Positions 9,188 to 16,877 are shown, counted from the first letter of the stretch. The stretch: 64,000 bases of DNA from Rhizorhabdus dicambivorans (GCF_002355275.1 NZ_CP023449.1:1776001-1840000), one strand, 5' to 3'. Notes: generated by a model from the letters alone, not told the origin. Translations and numbers: made by a program.

Positions 9188-9452
9188 CCTCCCGAGCCAC
9201 AACAGTGGGCCACACCGGGTCAACCTCCATCATCTGCGAGAGGGACTCAGGGCAAGGCTGCAAGCCGAGTCGTAATCGACGGAAAGCTTGGGGTGGAGAC
9301 CGCGATGATAGCGCATGGCCGGAGAATGCCCGACCCGAAACGATTCGGATAGGTCTACCTCACGTCTCGGATGCGCTGGGTCGGTCAGTATCCGCCTCAG
9401 CGTTGCGGCCGCCCCCGATTGCGATAGGATGACCGGGGAGGGAGGGAGGGGT

Positions 9453-9986
9453 ATGTCTCAGCCGTTTGACGATCTGCCAGACGACTTCGGTAAGGGATTT
9501 GAGCGGCTCCGGGCCGCCCTGGCGAGCACCGATCAGCGGGCCGGCCAGATTCTCGCGCTACACGCGGCGATCGAGCGAGAAATGGACATTGCGCTTCGCG
9601 ATCTTCTGCCTCACGCGACGAGACTTCGTGGGCTTGGCTATAGCCAAAAGGCGAGCGTACTTGCCGCCCTTACTCCCTACCCAGACAGCATGGTCACAAC
9701 CTGGTGGCTCAAACCCATTGAGCGGTTCAACGAACTCCGAAATGGCGTAGCACATGGGGACTCGTCTGACCGCGTCGACGCCGCAATCGATCGCCTGAAG
9801 AAGTCCTTCGACAGCTTCCCGCCACCCAGCGATCGATTTGACGATGTAACCATCGCAGCTGGGCTCATTTTCTCCGGGCTGGGCACTGCCAAACTGGCCC
9901 CGCACATGACCAAAATGGCTGAACAAGCTGCTCGCCGCCGTATCGGGGCCGCCACGATGATTTTAGCAGACGCCGACGAGAATTAA
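9453..9986 (+). CDS. Small protein with HEPN-like RxxxxH motif
   Basis: This 177-residue, mostly helical protein contains FNELRNGVAHG, giving R96-x4-H101. This is the motif of minimal HEPN RNases, and its position after two long helices fits the fold. The start is ATG 9453 with a strong GGAGGGAGGGG upstream; the frame is open earlier but without a start of that quality. It is divergent from the 416-residue HEPN gene and converges on the HNH-like gene with a 4-base end overlap (9983-9986). It may be a toxin, a regulator or a structural HEPN; I cannot tell which. Confidence 0.65.
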   Translation: MSQPFDDLPDDFGKGFERLRAALASTDQRAGQILALHAAIEREMDIALRDLLPHATRLRGLGYSQKASVLAALTPYPDSMVTTWWLKPIERFNELRNGVAHGDSSDRVDAAIDRLKKSFDSFPPPSDRFDDVTIAAGLIFSGLGTAKLAPHMTKMAEQAARRRIGAATMILADADEN

Positions 9987-10696
9987 CCTAGAAACTGTTC
10001 GTCGATCGACGGCATGATCTGCAGTCGGTTTGACCCCGCCCGTGGGTGCCAAGCGCCTGGCAACCGCGCTTCTGCCGGGCCGACATCGACATATTGAACT
10101 TCGACGGCCAGCCGCCCTAGCAAATATAGCCAGGCAGCGATCGTACATCTGCCGCGGCGGCTATCATCGACGACGACGTCCGACAGGCCGAAGTCGCCCG
10201 GATTATTGGCCCGCAGCCGAATATGAATATGGGGGTAGATCGTCCCATGGAGCAGAGACGTTGCCATCCCGCGCTGGTCAAACGGGACGCCCATGTAGGT
10301 CAGATAGCAGCCGGTCAGTTTGGTAAAATAGAGCTGCACGTTTCGAAGGCGACGCGAGCAATGACCATCCGGCCATACCCGATCGCCCCGAACTTGGTCG
10401 CCCGGCCGCAAGTTTACCTTTGCCCGCAGCCAGTCGGACAGGCTTTCCCAGGCTCGGTCATAGGGCTGGCTGCGCTCGTTGTTGCAGGGAGCGCACAGGA
10501 TTCTCGGCATTTTCAGGACGTTGGCCTTCAGGCTGCCAATTGGGCGGTTCACCCGCTTCGTGCTGTGATGGAATAGCGGTGCGGCTTGCGATGGCTGGCC
10601 GAAAATCTGCTTGAGGTCGGAATGCTTGAAGAAATGCTCGCCCGTCGTGGCCGGCTCTCCGCAAATCCAGCAAGTGGGGTCGATGGCGCTCGACAT
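9983..10696 (-). CDS. HNH-like zinc-finger nuclease candidate
   Basis: This 237-residue protein starts MSSAIDPTCWICG. It has C9-x2-C12, then E20-H21, then C68-x2-C71-N72-N73. This CxxC / EH / CxxCNN layout is that of HNH endonucleases with a structural zinc knuckle. The remaining 160 residues (YFTKLTGCYLTYMGVPF and onward) match nothing I recognise and may be a recognition domain. ATG 10696 is preferred; a TTG five codons earlier is possible. It heads away from the PLD-like gene by a 49-base gap on the same strand, so the two may be co-transcribed. Confidence 0.65.
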   Translation of the reverse strand: MSSAIDPTCWICGEPATTGEHFFKHSDLKQIFGQPSQAAPLFHHSTKRVNRPIGSLKANVLKMPRILCAPCNNERSQPYDRAWESLSDWLRAKVNLRPGDQVRGDRVWPDGHCSRRLRNVQLYFTKLTGCYLTYMGVPFDQRGMATSLLHGTIYPHIHIRLRANNPGDFGLSDVVVDDSRRGRCTIAAWLYLLGRLAVEVQYVDVGPAEARLPGAWHPRAGSNRLQIMPSIDEQFLG

Positions 10697-10745
10697 TCCT
10701 ACGCCCCACAATTGAAGAAATGACCGCTCTCGCGCAGCCGCGGGA

Positions 10746-11474
10746 TCATGGAAAAGTCTGCGCTTTGGCCCACAGATCGTCGAAGAAAGAGATTTTTAGG
10801 CTGGCGACTTCCGCCGGCAATCGAGCAACGCTGGCCGGTGACCGTTGAGCCAAATGTTCGAGCGACTGAGTAAGGCTCCAGGCCGTCGCCCCATCGATGA
10901 GCACCAGCCGATCGTGCAGCGATCGGGCAGGTGCCAACCGAACCACCAGCGGCCGAGTTCTACCGTATTGCCGCGCCCAAGCTTCGACGGCTGGATTGAG
11001 GCCCGGCTTCACCGAAGCGGCATCGGCAAGGAGCCGGATCCGAATTCCTTCGGCAGCCATCGGGATGAAGTCCATGACAGCCCGCTCCCCCATATATGGA
11101 TCAACGATCAGAAGGTCTTTGGCAGCGCCTCCGAACACTCGAGCGACGGCGGCCAAGCCATCCATCGCGTTTCCGGCGCCAATGAACGTTCCCCTCGCTG
11201 CGGTCGGCAAACGAGCTTCCGCCTTCGCCAAGGCCGAGTACAGGTTGGTCAGCAGAGTGGTAACATTGCCCTCGTGTGTCAGCCCGCCGAGGTTTTGGGC
11301 AGCGACCCGCGTGAAGGCGATATCAGCTCCATCGCCCAAATACTCGATGCACGCCAAAAGCCTGCCGATCCAGAGCAGGGTCTCGTGGTCGCGAGCCGGT
11401 GCGTCGATCGTGCCGAAATTGGGAACTCGCGCAGTTAGATCGCCCAACATGGCATAGACTTCTTCGTCAGTCAT
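10746..11474 (-). CDS. PLD-like protein with HDR motif
   Basis: This 242-residue protein has a C-terminal half resembling a single phospholipase-D-fold module: LLIVDPYMG (121-129), IRIRLLAD, then SLHDRLVLIDGATAWSLTQS with H187-D188-R189 and D194. True PLD nucleases carry HxK(x4)D; here aspartate and arginine replace the middle and last residues. Such HDR variants occur in PLD-like domains of unknown chemistry linked to defence and membrane systems. The N-terminal half is helical and unassigned. Start ATG 11474 is clear. It lies between the HNH-like and membrane-anchored genes on the same strand. Confidence 0.6.
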   Translation of the reverse strand: MTDEEVYAMLGDLTARVPNFGTIDAPARDHETLLWIGRLLACIEYLGDGADIAFTRVAAQNLGGLTHEGNVTTLLTNLYSALAKAEARLPTAARGTFIGAGNAMDGLAAVARVFGGAAKDLLIVDPYMGERAVMDFIPMAAEGIRIRLLADAASVKPGLNPAVEAWARQYGRTRPLVVRLAPARSLHDRLVLIDGATAWSLTQSLEHLAQRSPASVARLPAEVASLKISFFDDLWAKAQTFP

Positions 11475-11539
11475 AGTCCCCCCGAGCTAATTCAAATGCG
11501 GACTCAGTCTTGTTCAAAGCCCCTCCACAGCCGGCTGAG

Positions 11540-12133
11540 CTATAACAGTGGGCGAAGAATAGCATCGGCGCGGGTGATGATCTGCCTGACCTCAAGCACG
11601 ATCGGATCGGTTGCCTCTGGACCCTGCATATAAGCCTCGCGCAGCATCCGCGCCAGTTCACCGTCGGGGTCATTGACCATGTTCAGGCCATGCAGGGTAA
11701 CAATCGCTGCGTTCACTTTGCGGATGACCTCGTCCATATCCTTCAGAGGCTGTTCGGCTTTTGGGGCGATTGCCCGCGCCTGGCGGGCCAAGGAGTCCAG
11801 CTCGGCGAATAGCTCCGACTTGCTATGCAACCGCTTGTGAACCAGCTCGAGCTTGGCATCATGCTGCCGGCGCTGATCGGCTTTTAGCCAGTCGGCCTCC
11901 ACTTGGGCAAGCTCGCCAATCCAAAAGACATTCAAACGCACCGACCTCAAATGCTCCTGCGCCTCCAGAAGCTTCGTCAGCGTTCGCTCGGCAAAATCGC
12001 TCCGGCGATTGCCGCGGCGCTCATTCTTCCAGGAATTGAGCCCGGCGATTGCGAAGCCGGTGACGGTCAACGCGCAGATGGCCTGAATCACATCCGATCC
12101 GGTCGAGATCAGGTCGCACCCGGCGTCAGCCAT
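11540..12133 (-). CDS. Membrane-anchored coiled-coil protein
   Basis: This 197-residue protein has one hydrophobic segment near the N-terminus (about residues 14-33, VIQAICALTVTGFAIAGLNS), then basic residues (WKNERRGNRRS) and a long helical region with many charged heptad-like repeats. It probably sits in the inner membrane with a cytoplasmic coiled coil. I know no family for it. It is the first gene of the minus-strand group 12133-9983 and could anchor the PLD- and HNH-like proteins; that is inference from order only. Confidence 0.6.
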   Translation of the reverse strand: MADAGCDLISTGSDVIQAICALTVTGFAIAGLNSWKNERRGNRRSDFAERTLTKLLEAQEHLRSVRLNVFWIGELAQVEADWLKADQRRQHDAKLELVHKRLHSKSELFAELDSLARQARAIAPKAEQPLKDMDEVIRKVNAAIVTLHGLNMVNDPDGELARMLREAYMQGPEATDPIVLEVRQIITRADAILRPLL

Positions 12134-12314
12134 GAGATTCCCTTTCTGCTCTCAGGTTAAGCAGGCCCTTACGGCTACGGTAGCAAAATGGTGGCGGTAG
12201 CAAACTTGGGACGTCTGCTCCATGGGCCCGATTGACCAAAACCCGTCAGTCCGCTCCCGGCCCTATCCCGCCCCCAAGCGCCTCCGCCAATCCAAGTTAA
12301 TCTCATATTTCCAA

Positions 12315-12339
12315 TGAACCGATACACCCGTCGCACGTT
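12315..12339 (+). promoter_or_regulatory. Possible EcfG (general stress) promoter of the BLUF gene
   Basis: TGAAC (12315-12319), 16 bases, then CGTT (12336-12339) matches the alphaproteobacterial EcfG consensus GGAAC-N16/17-CGTT except for the first base. It ends 18 bases before the BLUF start codon. Confidence 0.4.
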
Positions 12340-12357
12340 CAACCACCTGGATCGGCC

Positions 12358-12774
12358 ATGCTTCACCAGATCATCTATATCAGCACCGCGCGCCCGTCGC
12401 TCATCCTCTCCGATGTGGAGGATATTCTGCGCGCCTCCCGCCGCAACAATGAGCGGGCCCGCGTCACCGGGCTGCTGATCTTCGACGGCAAGCGCTTTCT
12501 GCAGGCGCTGGAGGGGTCGATGGAGGATGTCGAGGCCACCTTCTCGCGGATCGCGGTCGATCCCCGGCATCGGGCGCTGGTGCGGCTGTCGGGCCGGGCG
12601 GTCGAGGGGCGCGAGTTCGGGGACTGGTCGATGGGCTCGCACCTGGTCGGTCCGGTCACGGGGAAGGGCGACATGGTCGGTCATGTCGACGCGATGACCG
12701 AGGGGCTGACCGATCCCAATATGCGCGAAACCCTGCGCGGCTTCGCCCGCATCCGGGGCGGCGCGGCCGGCTGA
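12358..12774 (+). CDS. BLUF-domain blue-light photoreceptor
   Basis: This 138-residue protein is a single BLUF domain that binds FAD and senses blue light. All key residues are present at the right spacing relative to AppA: Y7 (IIYIS), N31, Q49 (RFLQALEG), W90 and M92 (FGDWSMG). The last 40 residues form the usual C-terminal helices; there is no output domain, so it must act through a partner protein. It lies between the accessory island and flgN-flgM-flgA, so a role in light-dependent motility or surface attachment is plausible but not shown. A LexA-type box lies just downstream, not upstream. Confidence 0.93.
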   Translation: MLHQIIYISTARPSLILSDVEDILRASRRNNERARVTGLLIFDGKRFLQALEGSMEDVEATFSRIAVDPRHRALVRLSGRAVEGREFGDWSMGSHLVGPVTGKGDMVGHVDAMTEGLTDPNMRETLRGFARIRGGAAG

Positions 12775-12785
12775 AGGTGAACGTT

Positions 12786-12800
12786 GTTCGCTTTTTGTTC
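12786..12800 (+). promoter_or_regulatory. LexA (SOS) box 1
   Basis: GTTC at 12786-12789, seven bases, GTTC at 12797-12800: the alphaproteobacterial LexA operator. The surrounding TTGTTC/CTTTTT/GTTCTAT context is shared with boxes at 48648 and 59020. It starts 12 bases after the BLUF stop. Downstream, an ATG at 12836 opens a frame (MTLSWPRPIFRALRR) that runs without a stop into the flg genes on the other strand, so its real target is unclear. Confidence 0.6.
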
Positions 12801-12989
12801 TATCTTTGTAGGGTTGCGCCTGCTAGGCTGCGGGCATGACCCTGTCCTGGCCCAGGCCGATCTTCCGCGCGCTGCGCCGCATCGTCGGCGCCGCCATCGC
12901 CGCCCTGCCTGCCGTCCCGGCCGTCCCCTGTGCGCGGGCCGCAGCGGGCATGCGCGGAGCGATGGCGCGCCGGCCATGGGGCGGCGACA

Positions 12990-13030
12990 GGAAAAATAAA
13001 AAAATCGAACATCCAACCCCATGCACCCGG
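12990..13030. repeat. Copy 1 of an A-rich/CCATGCACCCGG motif
   Basis: About 40 bases (GGAAAAATAAAAAAAT, CGAAC, AACCCCATGCACCCGG) match a second copy at 49167-49205. Each copy lies downstream of a LexA-type box on the same strand. Function unknown. Confidence 0.55.
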
Positions 13031-13084
13031 GGTTTTCGCGACTCGTTCGCAACTGGGGCGGGGGCCGCGTGCGGCGGGGCGCGG

Positions 13085-13402
13085 TCAGCGGCCGGGGCGG
13101 CCGTAGGTCGCGGGGGTGCAGTCGAAGCGGCCGGCGGCCACCGCGAGCATGTCGATCCGCTGCTGGGTGCGGTCGCTCAGATAGCGGATGCGCGCGCGGG
13201 CCGCGTCGGCCAGCGCCAGCGCCTTGTCCAGGCGCGCCTTCAGCCCCGGGGTGGGCAGGCCACCGCCGGGGCTTTTGAGCGCGGCGACGCTCTGGCCGAA
13301 GCCGGGCAGCGCCGCTTCGATCGCGTCCACGTCATGCGCGTCGAGCGCGGCGATCAACGCCTCGCTCGATCGGATCAGACGATCGACTGCGATCTCGTTC
13401 AT
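13085..13402 (-). CDS. flgN: Probable FlgN-type export chaperone
   Basis: This 105-residue, all-helical, Ala-rich protein is encoded 6 bases after flgM, where flgN usually lies. FlgN chaperones FlgK and FlgL to the export gate. There is no sharp sequence motif in this family, so the call rests on position, size and helical content (MNEIAVDRLIRSSEALIAAL, RIRYLSDRTQQRIDML). It is the last gene of the minus-strand set flgA-flgM-flgN. Confidence 0.65.
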   Translation of the reverse strand: MNEIAVDRLIRSSEALIAALDAHDVDAIEAALPGFGQSVAALKSPGGGLPTPGLKARLDKALALADAARARIRYLSDRTQQRIDMLAVAAGRFDCTPATYGRPGR

Positions 13403-13408
13403 GTCGTC

Positions 13409-13684
13409 CTATTCGGCCTTCGGCAGGTCGAGCGCGATCATCTTCGCGGCGATCGCCCTGGGATCGATCGGGTAGGCCCCCGATGCGATCGCCTGGCGGA
13501 TGGCCTGGATCTTCTCGCTGTTGATCGGCGGTCCGGCTTCGGCCAGCGCCGCCACCAGCGATGGGCTGGCCGCGGGCGATGCGCCCACCGGTCCCGTCGG
13601 CGCCAGCGGCACCAGCGGGATCACCTTCTCGTCCTTGACCTGACCGATGCGGGTCGGGCTGGCCGGTCCTACCCCATTGATCAT
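13409..13684 (-). CDS. flgM: Anti-sigma-28 factor FlgM
   Basis: This 91-residue protein ends with the FlgM signature SEKIQAIRQAIASGAYPIDP followed by AIAAKMI, which binds FliA. The N-terminal half is disordered and Pro/Ala-rich, as expected for a protein secreted unfolded through the hook-basal body. The start MINGVG at 13684 has AGGACATTAGG before it. It holds FliA (3847-4575) inactive until the hook is complete, linking the flgB operon with the late promoters at 296 and 24902. Confidence 0.92.
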   Translation of the reverse strand: MINGVGPASPTRIGQVKDEKVIPLVPLAPTGPVGASPAASPSLVAALAEAGPPINSEKIQAIRQAIASGAYPIDPRAIAAKMIALDLPKAE

Positions 13685-13762
13685 CCTAATGTCCTTTCAC
13701 TCCGGGGCCCCGCGAAGGGCCTCTCTGTCCACCTCTGATGGGAGTAACGACAGGTTTCCAAT

Positions 13763-14320
13763 TTATTTAAATCCGATCAGGCGAACTTTTCCGGCGTCCA
13801 GCACCTCGGCGAACATGATACCCCCCTTGGCGGCGGTCGTCACGCGCATCCGGTTGCCGACATTGGCGTCTTCCATCGCGGTCGCATCGACGCTGATCGA
13901 GAAGGCGGACCCTTGCGCGATCAGCTGGACGGGGTCGCCCTTGCGGATCGCGGCGTTGCTCAGCGCGGGCTGGCCCTGCTGGCCGCCGCCATAGACCGGG
14001 TTGCCCTGGGCATAGCTGGTGCCCGGCCGGGTCAGCGGCACGCGGATGCGCCAGCCCGATGTGGTGCAGCGCACGGTGACGGCGCCGGGGGAGGGGGGAT
14101 CGATCTGGATGCCGCCCGCGCACGCCGCCAGCCGCATCCGCCGGTCGATCGGCGCCATCGGGCCGCCGGGGGCGCCGATGTCCGCGCCCAGCGTCGCGAT
14201 CACCATCCGCTCCAGCTGGTCCAGGTCCTGCGCCGGCGGCAGCGCGCTCTGCGCCGACAGCGGCGCGGCGGCGAGGCCGAGGAAAAGGCCCAGGGAAAGA
14301 GCGGTCATGGCGGTGCGCAT
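13763..14320 (-). CDS. flgA: P-ring assembly chaperone FlgA
   Basis: This periplasmic chaperone for FlgI assembly is 185 residues long. The signal peptide is clear from ATG 14320 (MRTAMTALSLGLFLGLAAAP, cleavage after LSA), with a GGAG about ten bases upstream; an in-frame ATG at 14341 would add seven residues. The C-terminal SAF-like domain is recognisable: AIRKGDPVQLIAQGSAFSIS, NVGNRMRVTTAAKGGIMFAEV. It is the first gene of flgA-flgM-flgN, 78 bases upstream of flgM. Confidence 0.93.
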   Translation of the reverse strand: MRTAMTALSLGLFLGLAAAPLSAQSALPPAQDLDQLERMVIATLGADIGAPGGPMAPIDRRMRLAACAGGIQIDPPSPGAVTVRCTTSGWRIRVPLTRPGTSYAQGNPVYGGGQQGQPALSNAAIRKGDPVQLIAQGSAFSISVDATAMEDANVGNRMRVTTAAKGGIMFAEVLDAGKVRLIGFK

Positions 14321-14405
14321 CGCGGCGATACTCCAGTTCATGCGCCCGTGCCTACCGCGCGAACTGGAAAGAAAGGGTTAACGCGCCGGTTACCAAGTTT
14401 GATTT

Positions 14406-14496
14406 CGTCGCCCCGGCGGAGGCCGGGGCCGCCAGCGTCAAGGGACGACGTCGCGGGCAGGAGCCGGTTGCGGCCCCGGCCTCCGCCGGGGCGACG
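14406..14496. repeat. R1 inverted repeat pair, second copy
   Basis: The 26-base R1 unit at 14406-14431 and its inverse at 14471-14496 repeat the arrangement at 1331-1420, with nearly the same 39-base spacing. It fills the gap between flgA and the MotB-like gene. Confidence 0.8.
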
Positions 14497-14543
14497 GGCT
14501 GGCCGGGGCCGGGTCAACGCAACGCTACTCGAAAGAAGGGGGG

Positions 14544-14623
14544 AACATCATCCCGGCGGGGGGCCTGTTGGGCCCGTCGCTCCCGCGGCCAGCACGATCC
14601 GGGAGCCGCACCGGGATGATGTT
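14544..14623 (-). terminator. Terminator hairpin of the second MotA/MotB-like pair
   Basis: AACATCATCCCGG (14544-14556) pairs perfectly with CCGGGATGATGTT (14611-14623), with a smaller GCTCCCG/CGGGAGC hairpin in the loop. On the minus strand it begins 5 bases after the stop of the MotB-like gene and is followed by CCCTTCTTTC. Confidence 0.6.
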
Positions 14624-14627
14624 GCCC

Positions 14628-15170
14628 TCAGGGGTTGGCCTGCGCCTTCCCCGAAACTGTCTGCACCGCGATGCGCTGGCCCTTCGCGGGTTCGCTGGCG
14701 CGCATCGGCGGGATGCTGATCTCGATCATGGCGTCCGGCACGCCGCCCATCCGGATCGCGCGGGCGACCGCCGTGGTGCGCGCGGCGGAGAGTTCCCAGG
14801 CGTCGAGCCGGGCCGACTGGCCGTCGCGGCCCTGGCTGGCGACGATCACCCGCCTGCCGCCGCGCGCCGCCTCGGCGCCGATCGCCTTCAGCTTCGCCTG
14901 GACGCCCGGCTTCAATATCGCTTCCCCGGCCTCGAAGATCTGCCCGGCCGCGAAGCCTTCCACCTTCACGCCGCCGCCGCTTCCGCCCGCGCCCTGCCCG
15001 CCGAACGCGCCGCGCAGGCTCGCCGCCAGTTTCACCCGGTCGGCCATCTGCGCCTGCATCATCACGAAGAAGGCGAGCAGCAGCAGCGCCAGATCGGCGA
15101 AGCTCAGCACCCAGCGCTGCGATATGTCGCGCCGCGTCACCGCCTGGCCCGTCACCGCCCGGCCGGTCAC
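14628..15170 (-). CDS. Short MotB-like stator protein (second set)
   Basis: This 180-residue protein has one N-terminal transmembrane helix with the MotB-type aspartate (SFADLALLLLAFFVMM, D26) and a short OmpA-like domain (FEAGEAILKPGVQ, DAWELSAARTTAVARAI, plus ISIPPMR). It is much shorter than MotB at 25889 and lacks the usual N-terminal basic stretch. Start GTG 15170 overlaps the MotA-like stop (sequence CTGTGACC), showing coupling. It may be a second stator unit or another ion-driven pair of the ExbBD/TolQR/MotAB superfamily. Confidence 0.8.
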   Translation of the reverse strand: MTGRAVTGQAVTRRDISQRWVLSFADLALLLLAFFVMMQAQMADRVKLAASLRGAFGGQGAGGSGGGVKVEGFAAGQIFEAGEAILKPGVQAKLKAIGAEAARGGRRVIVASQGRDGQSARLDAWELSAARTTAVARAIRMGGVPDAMIEISIPPMRASEPAKGQRIAVQTVSGKAQANP

Positions 15171-15853
15171 AGCACGGTCCGCAGGTTCGGGCGGGCGATC
15201 GGCTGCGGCAGGCTGTCCAGTTCCTCGCGCGCGAGAATCTCCAGCTGCTTGCACGCCGCCGCCTGCCACGCCAGTTCGGCCTCGGAAATCGTCTCCAGCC
15301 GCCCCGCGATCGGTGCCGCGATGCCCGCGCTGATCAGCACGCCATATAAGGTGGTCAGCATCGCCACCGCCATCGCCGGGCCGATCGCCGCCGCGTCCTC
15401 CATGTGGGAGAACATCTGCACCAGCCCGATGATCGTGCCGATCATGCCCATCGCCGGCGCGGTCTCCGCCACGCCGCGCCACACGCCGATCACGCCCTGG
15501 TGGCGCAGGCGGCGGGCGTCGAGGTCGGCGGCGGCCCAGCGGACGAAGTCGCCCGAGTTGCGCGCCTCCGATAGCTCGCGGGCGGCGCGGATCAGGAAGC
15601 GTTGCGCGGTCTCGACCCGGTCGACGCAGGCGATCGCGCGGACCTGGGCCAGCTCGCGGATGCGGCTCACCGATACGCGCGCGGCGGCGGCATCGGCGTC
15701 GGGGTTGGCTTTCGCGACCAGCCCGAACGCCCCGAAGGCGCGGCCGATGTCGGAAAGCGGGGAGCGGAAGACGGTGGTGAGGAGGGTGCCGCCGAACACG
15801 ATGCCGATCGCGACGGGGTCGATATAACGGGCGATCGCATCGAGCAGGACCAT
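15167..15853 (-). CDS. MotA-like stator protein (second set)
   Basis: This 228-residue membrane protein of the MotA/TolQ/ExbB superfamily has one helix near residues 10-28 (DPVAIGIVFGGTLLTTVF) and a pair around APAMGMIGTIIGLVQMF and MLTTLYGVLISAGIAAPI, equivalent to MotA helices 3 and 4. It is shorter than MotA at 24995 (287 residues). It is transcribed away from the flgB operon and coupled to the MotB-like gene. The conserved PxxGxxGT feature is present. Confidence 0.82.
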   Translation of the reverse strand: MVLLDAIARYIDPVAIGIVFGGTLLTTVFRSPLSDIGRAFGAFGLVAKANPDADAAAARVSVSRIRELAQVRAIACVDRVETAQRFLIRAARELSEARNSGDFVRWAAADLDARRLRHQGVIGVWRGVAETAPAMGMIGTIIGLVQMFSHMEDAAAIGPAMAVAMLTTLYGVLISAGIAAPIAGRLETISEAELAWQAAACKQLEILAREELDSLPQPIARPNLRTVL

Positions 15854-16012
15854 GTCTTTCTTCTAGCTCCAGATGGTCGACAGACCGTTGCCCGACAGGG
15901 TTAACGAACCCGGCAAGATCGACCGGCAAAATCTTGCCGCCTCCGGCAAAGCCCTGCCGGAATCCCGCCAAATCCCAGAAATTTAAGGGGTGATCGCCCT
16001 GTTAACCACGTT

Positions 16013-16028
16013 TGGCACGGCAGTTGCT
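16013..16028 (+). promoter_or_regulatory. Sigma-54 promoter of the flgB operon
   Basis: TGGCAC (16013-16018), five bases, TTGCT (16024-16028) matches the -24/-12 sigma-54 consensus perfectly in sequence and spacing. It lies 87 bases before flgB and should need an enhancer-binding activator, which is not in this window. Confidence 0.85.
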
Positions 16029-16115
16029 TGGGAGGTGCCCAAGAGCGCCGCAGTGCCTGCTCGAACATGATTAACGGCAGGCCGCGGCGGAAGTTTAGGG
16101 AAGGTGACACGAAAA

Positions 16116-16469
16116 ATGGCTGATCCACTTTTCGGCATCCACGGCAAGGCGCTGGAGCTGCGGTCGCAGCGGCTGGCGATGCTTGCCTCGAACATCGCCA
16201 ACGCCGCGACGCCCAACTACAAGGCGCGCGATATCGATTTCCGCAAGGCGCTGTCGGACGCCACCAGCAACAGCGGCATGACCGCGGGCCAGGCCGCCGA
16301 CGCGAACATCGGCTACCGCGTGCCGCTGGAAACCTCGCTCGACGGCAACACGGTGGAGCTCAGCACCGAGCAGAACCAGTTCGCCGAGAACGCGCTGCAG
16401 TACAAGTCGACGCTGTCCTTCCTGGAAGGCCGCATCAACACCATCAAGCAGGCGCTGAGGGGAGAATAA
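16116..16469 (+). CDS. flgB: Proximal rod protein FlgB
   Basis: This 117-residue rod protein carries the rod/hook family signature SNIANAATPNYKARDIDF. Length is normal for FlgB. ATG 16116 (MADPLFG) is preferred over an in-frame GTG four codons upstream because of spacing to the AAGG element. It is the first gene of flgBCDEFGHIJKL and lies 3 bases before flgC, downstream of the sigma-54 promoter at 16013. Confidence 0.95.
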   Translation: MADPLFGIHGKALELRSQRLAMLASNIANAATPNYKARDIDFRKALSDATSNSGMTAGQAADANIGYRVPLETSLDGNTVELSTEQNQFAENALQYKSTLSFLEGRINTIKQALRGE

Positions 16470-16472
16470 GCC

Positions 16473-16877
16473 ATGGCCGGCAATCTTTCCGTCTTCGATA
16501 TCGCCGGGCGCGCCATGTCGGCGCAGATGGTGCGGCTCAACACCTCGGCGTCGAACCTCGCCAATGCGGGCTCGGTCGCGGGCAGCAAGGCAGAGGCGTT
16601 CCGCGCGATCAAGCCGGTCTTCTCCTCCGTCACCGACGCTCCCGGCGTCGCCACCGTCAAGGTCGATCAGGTCGTCGCCTCCAACATCGAGCCGACCAAG
16701 CGCTACGATCCCAACCATCCCAAGGCCGACAAGGACGGCAATGTCTGGGAGGCCGGGGTCGATCAGGCGCAGGAGCTGGTCGAGATGATGGAGACCGCGC
16801 GCCAGTACCAGAACAATGTCTCGGTCATGCAGACCGCGAAAACCCTGACTCTCGACACGCTGAGGCTCGGCAAATGA
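16473..16877 (+). CDS. flgC: Proximal rod protein FlgC
   Basis: This 134-residue protein has the FlgC layout: N-terminal SASNLANAGSVAGSK and the C-terminal helix VEMMETARQYQNNVSVMQTA. It forms the rod with FlgB, FlgF and FlgG. It overlaps flgD by four bases (ATGA). Confidence 0.96.
   Translation: MAGNLSVFDIAGRAMSAQMVRLNTSASNLANAGSVAGSKAEAFRAIKPVFSSVTDAPGVATVKVDQVVASNIEPTKRYDPNHPKADKDGNVWEAGVDQAQELVEMMETARQYQNNVSVMQTAKTLTLDTLRLGK

Noticed and set aside
12836-13738. Plus-strand frame MTLSWPRPIFRALRR after LexA box 1
   Set aside because: It runs antisense through flgN and flgM without a stop; only the first 80 codons are free and they show no motif. Kept only as a remark on the box.
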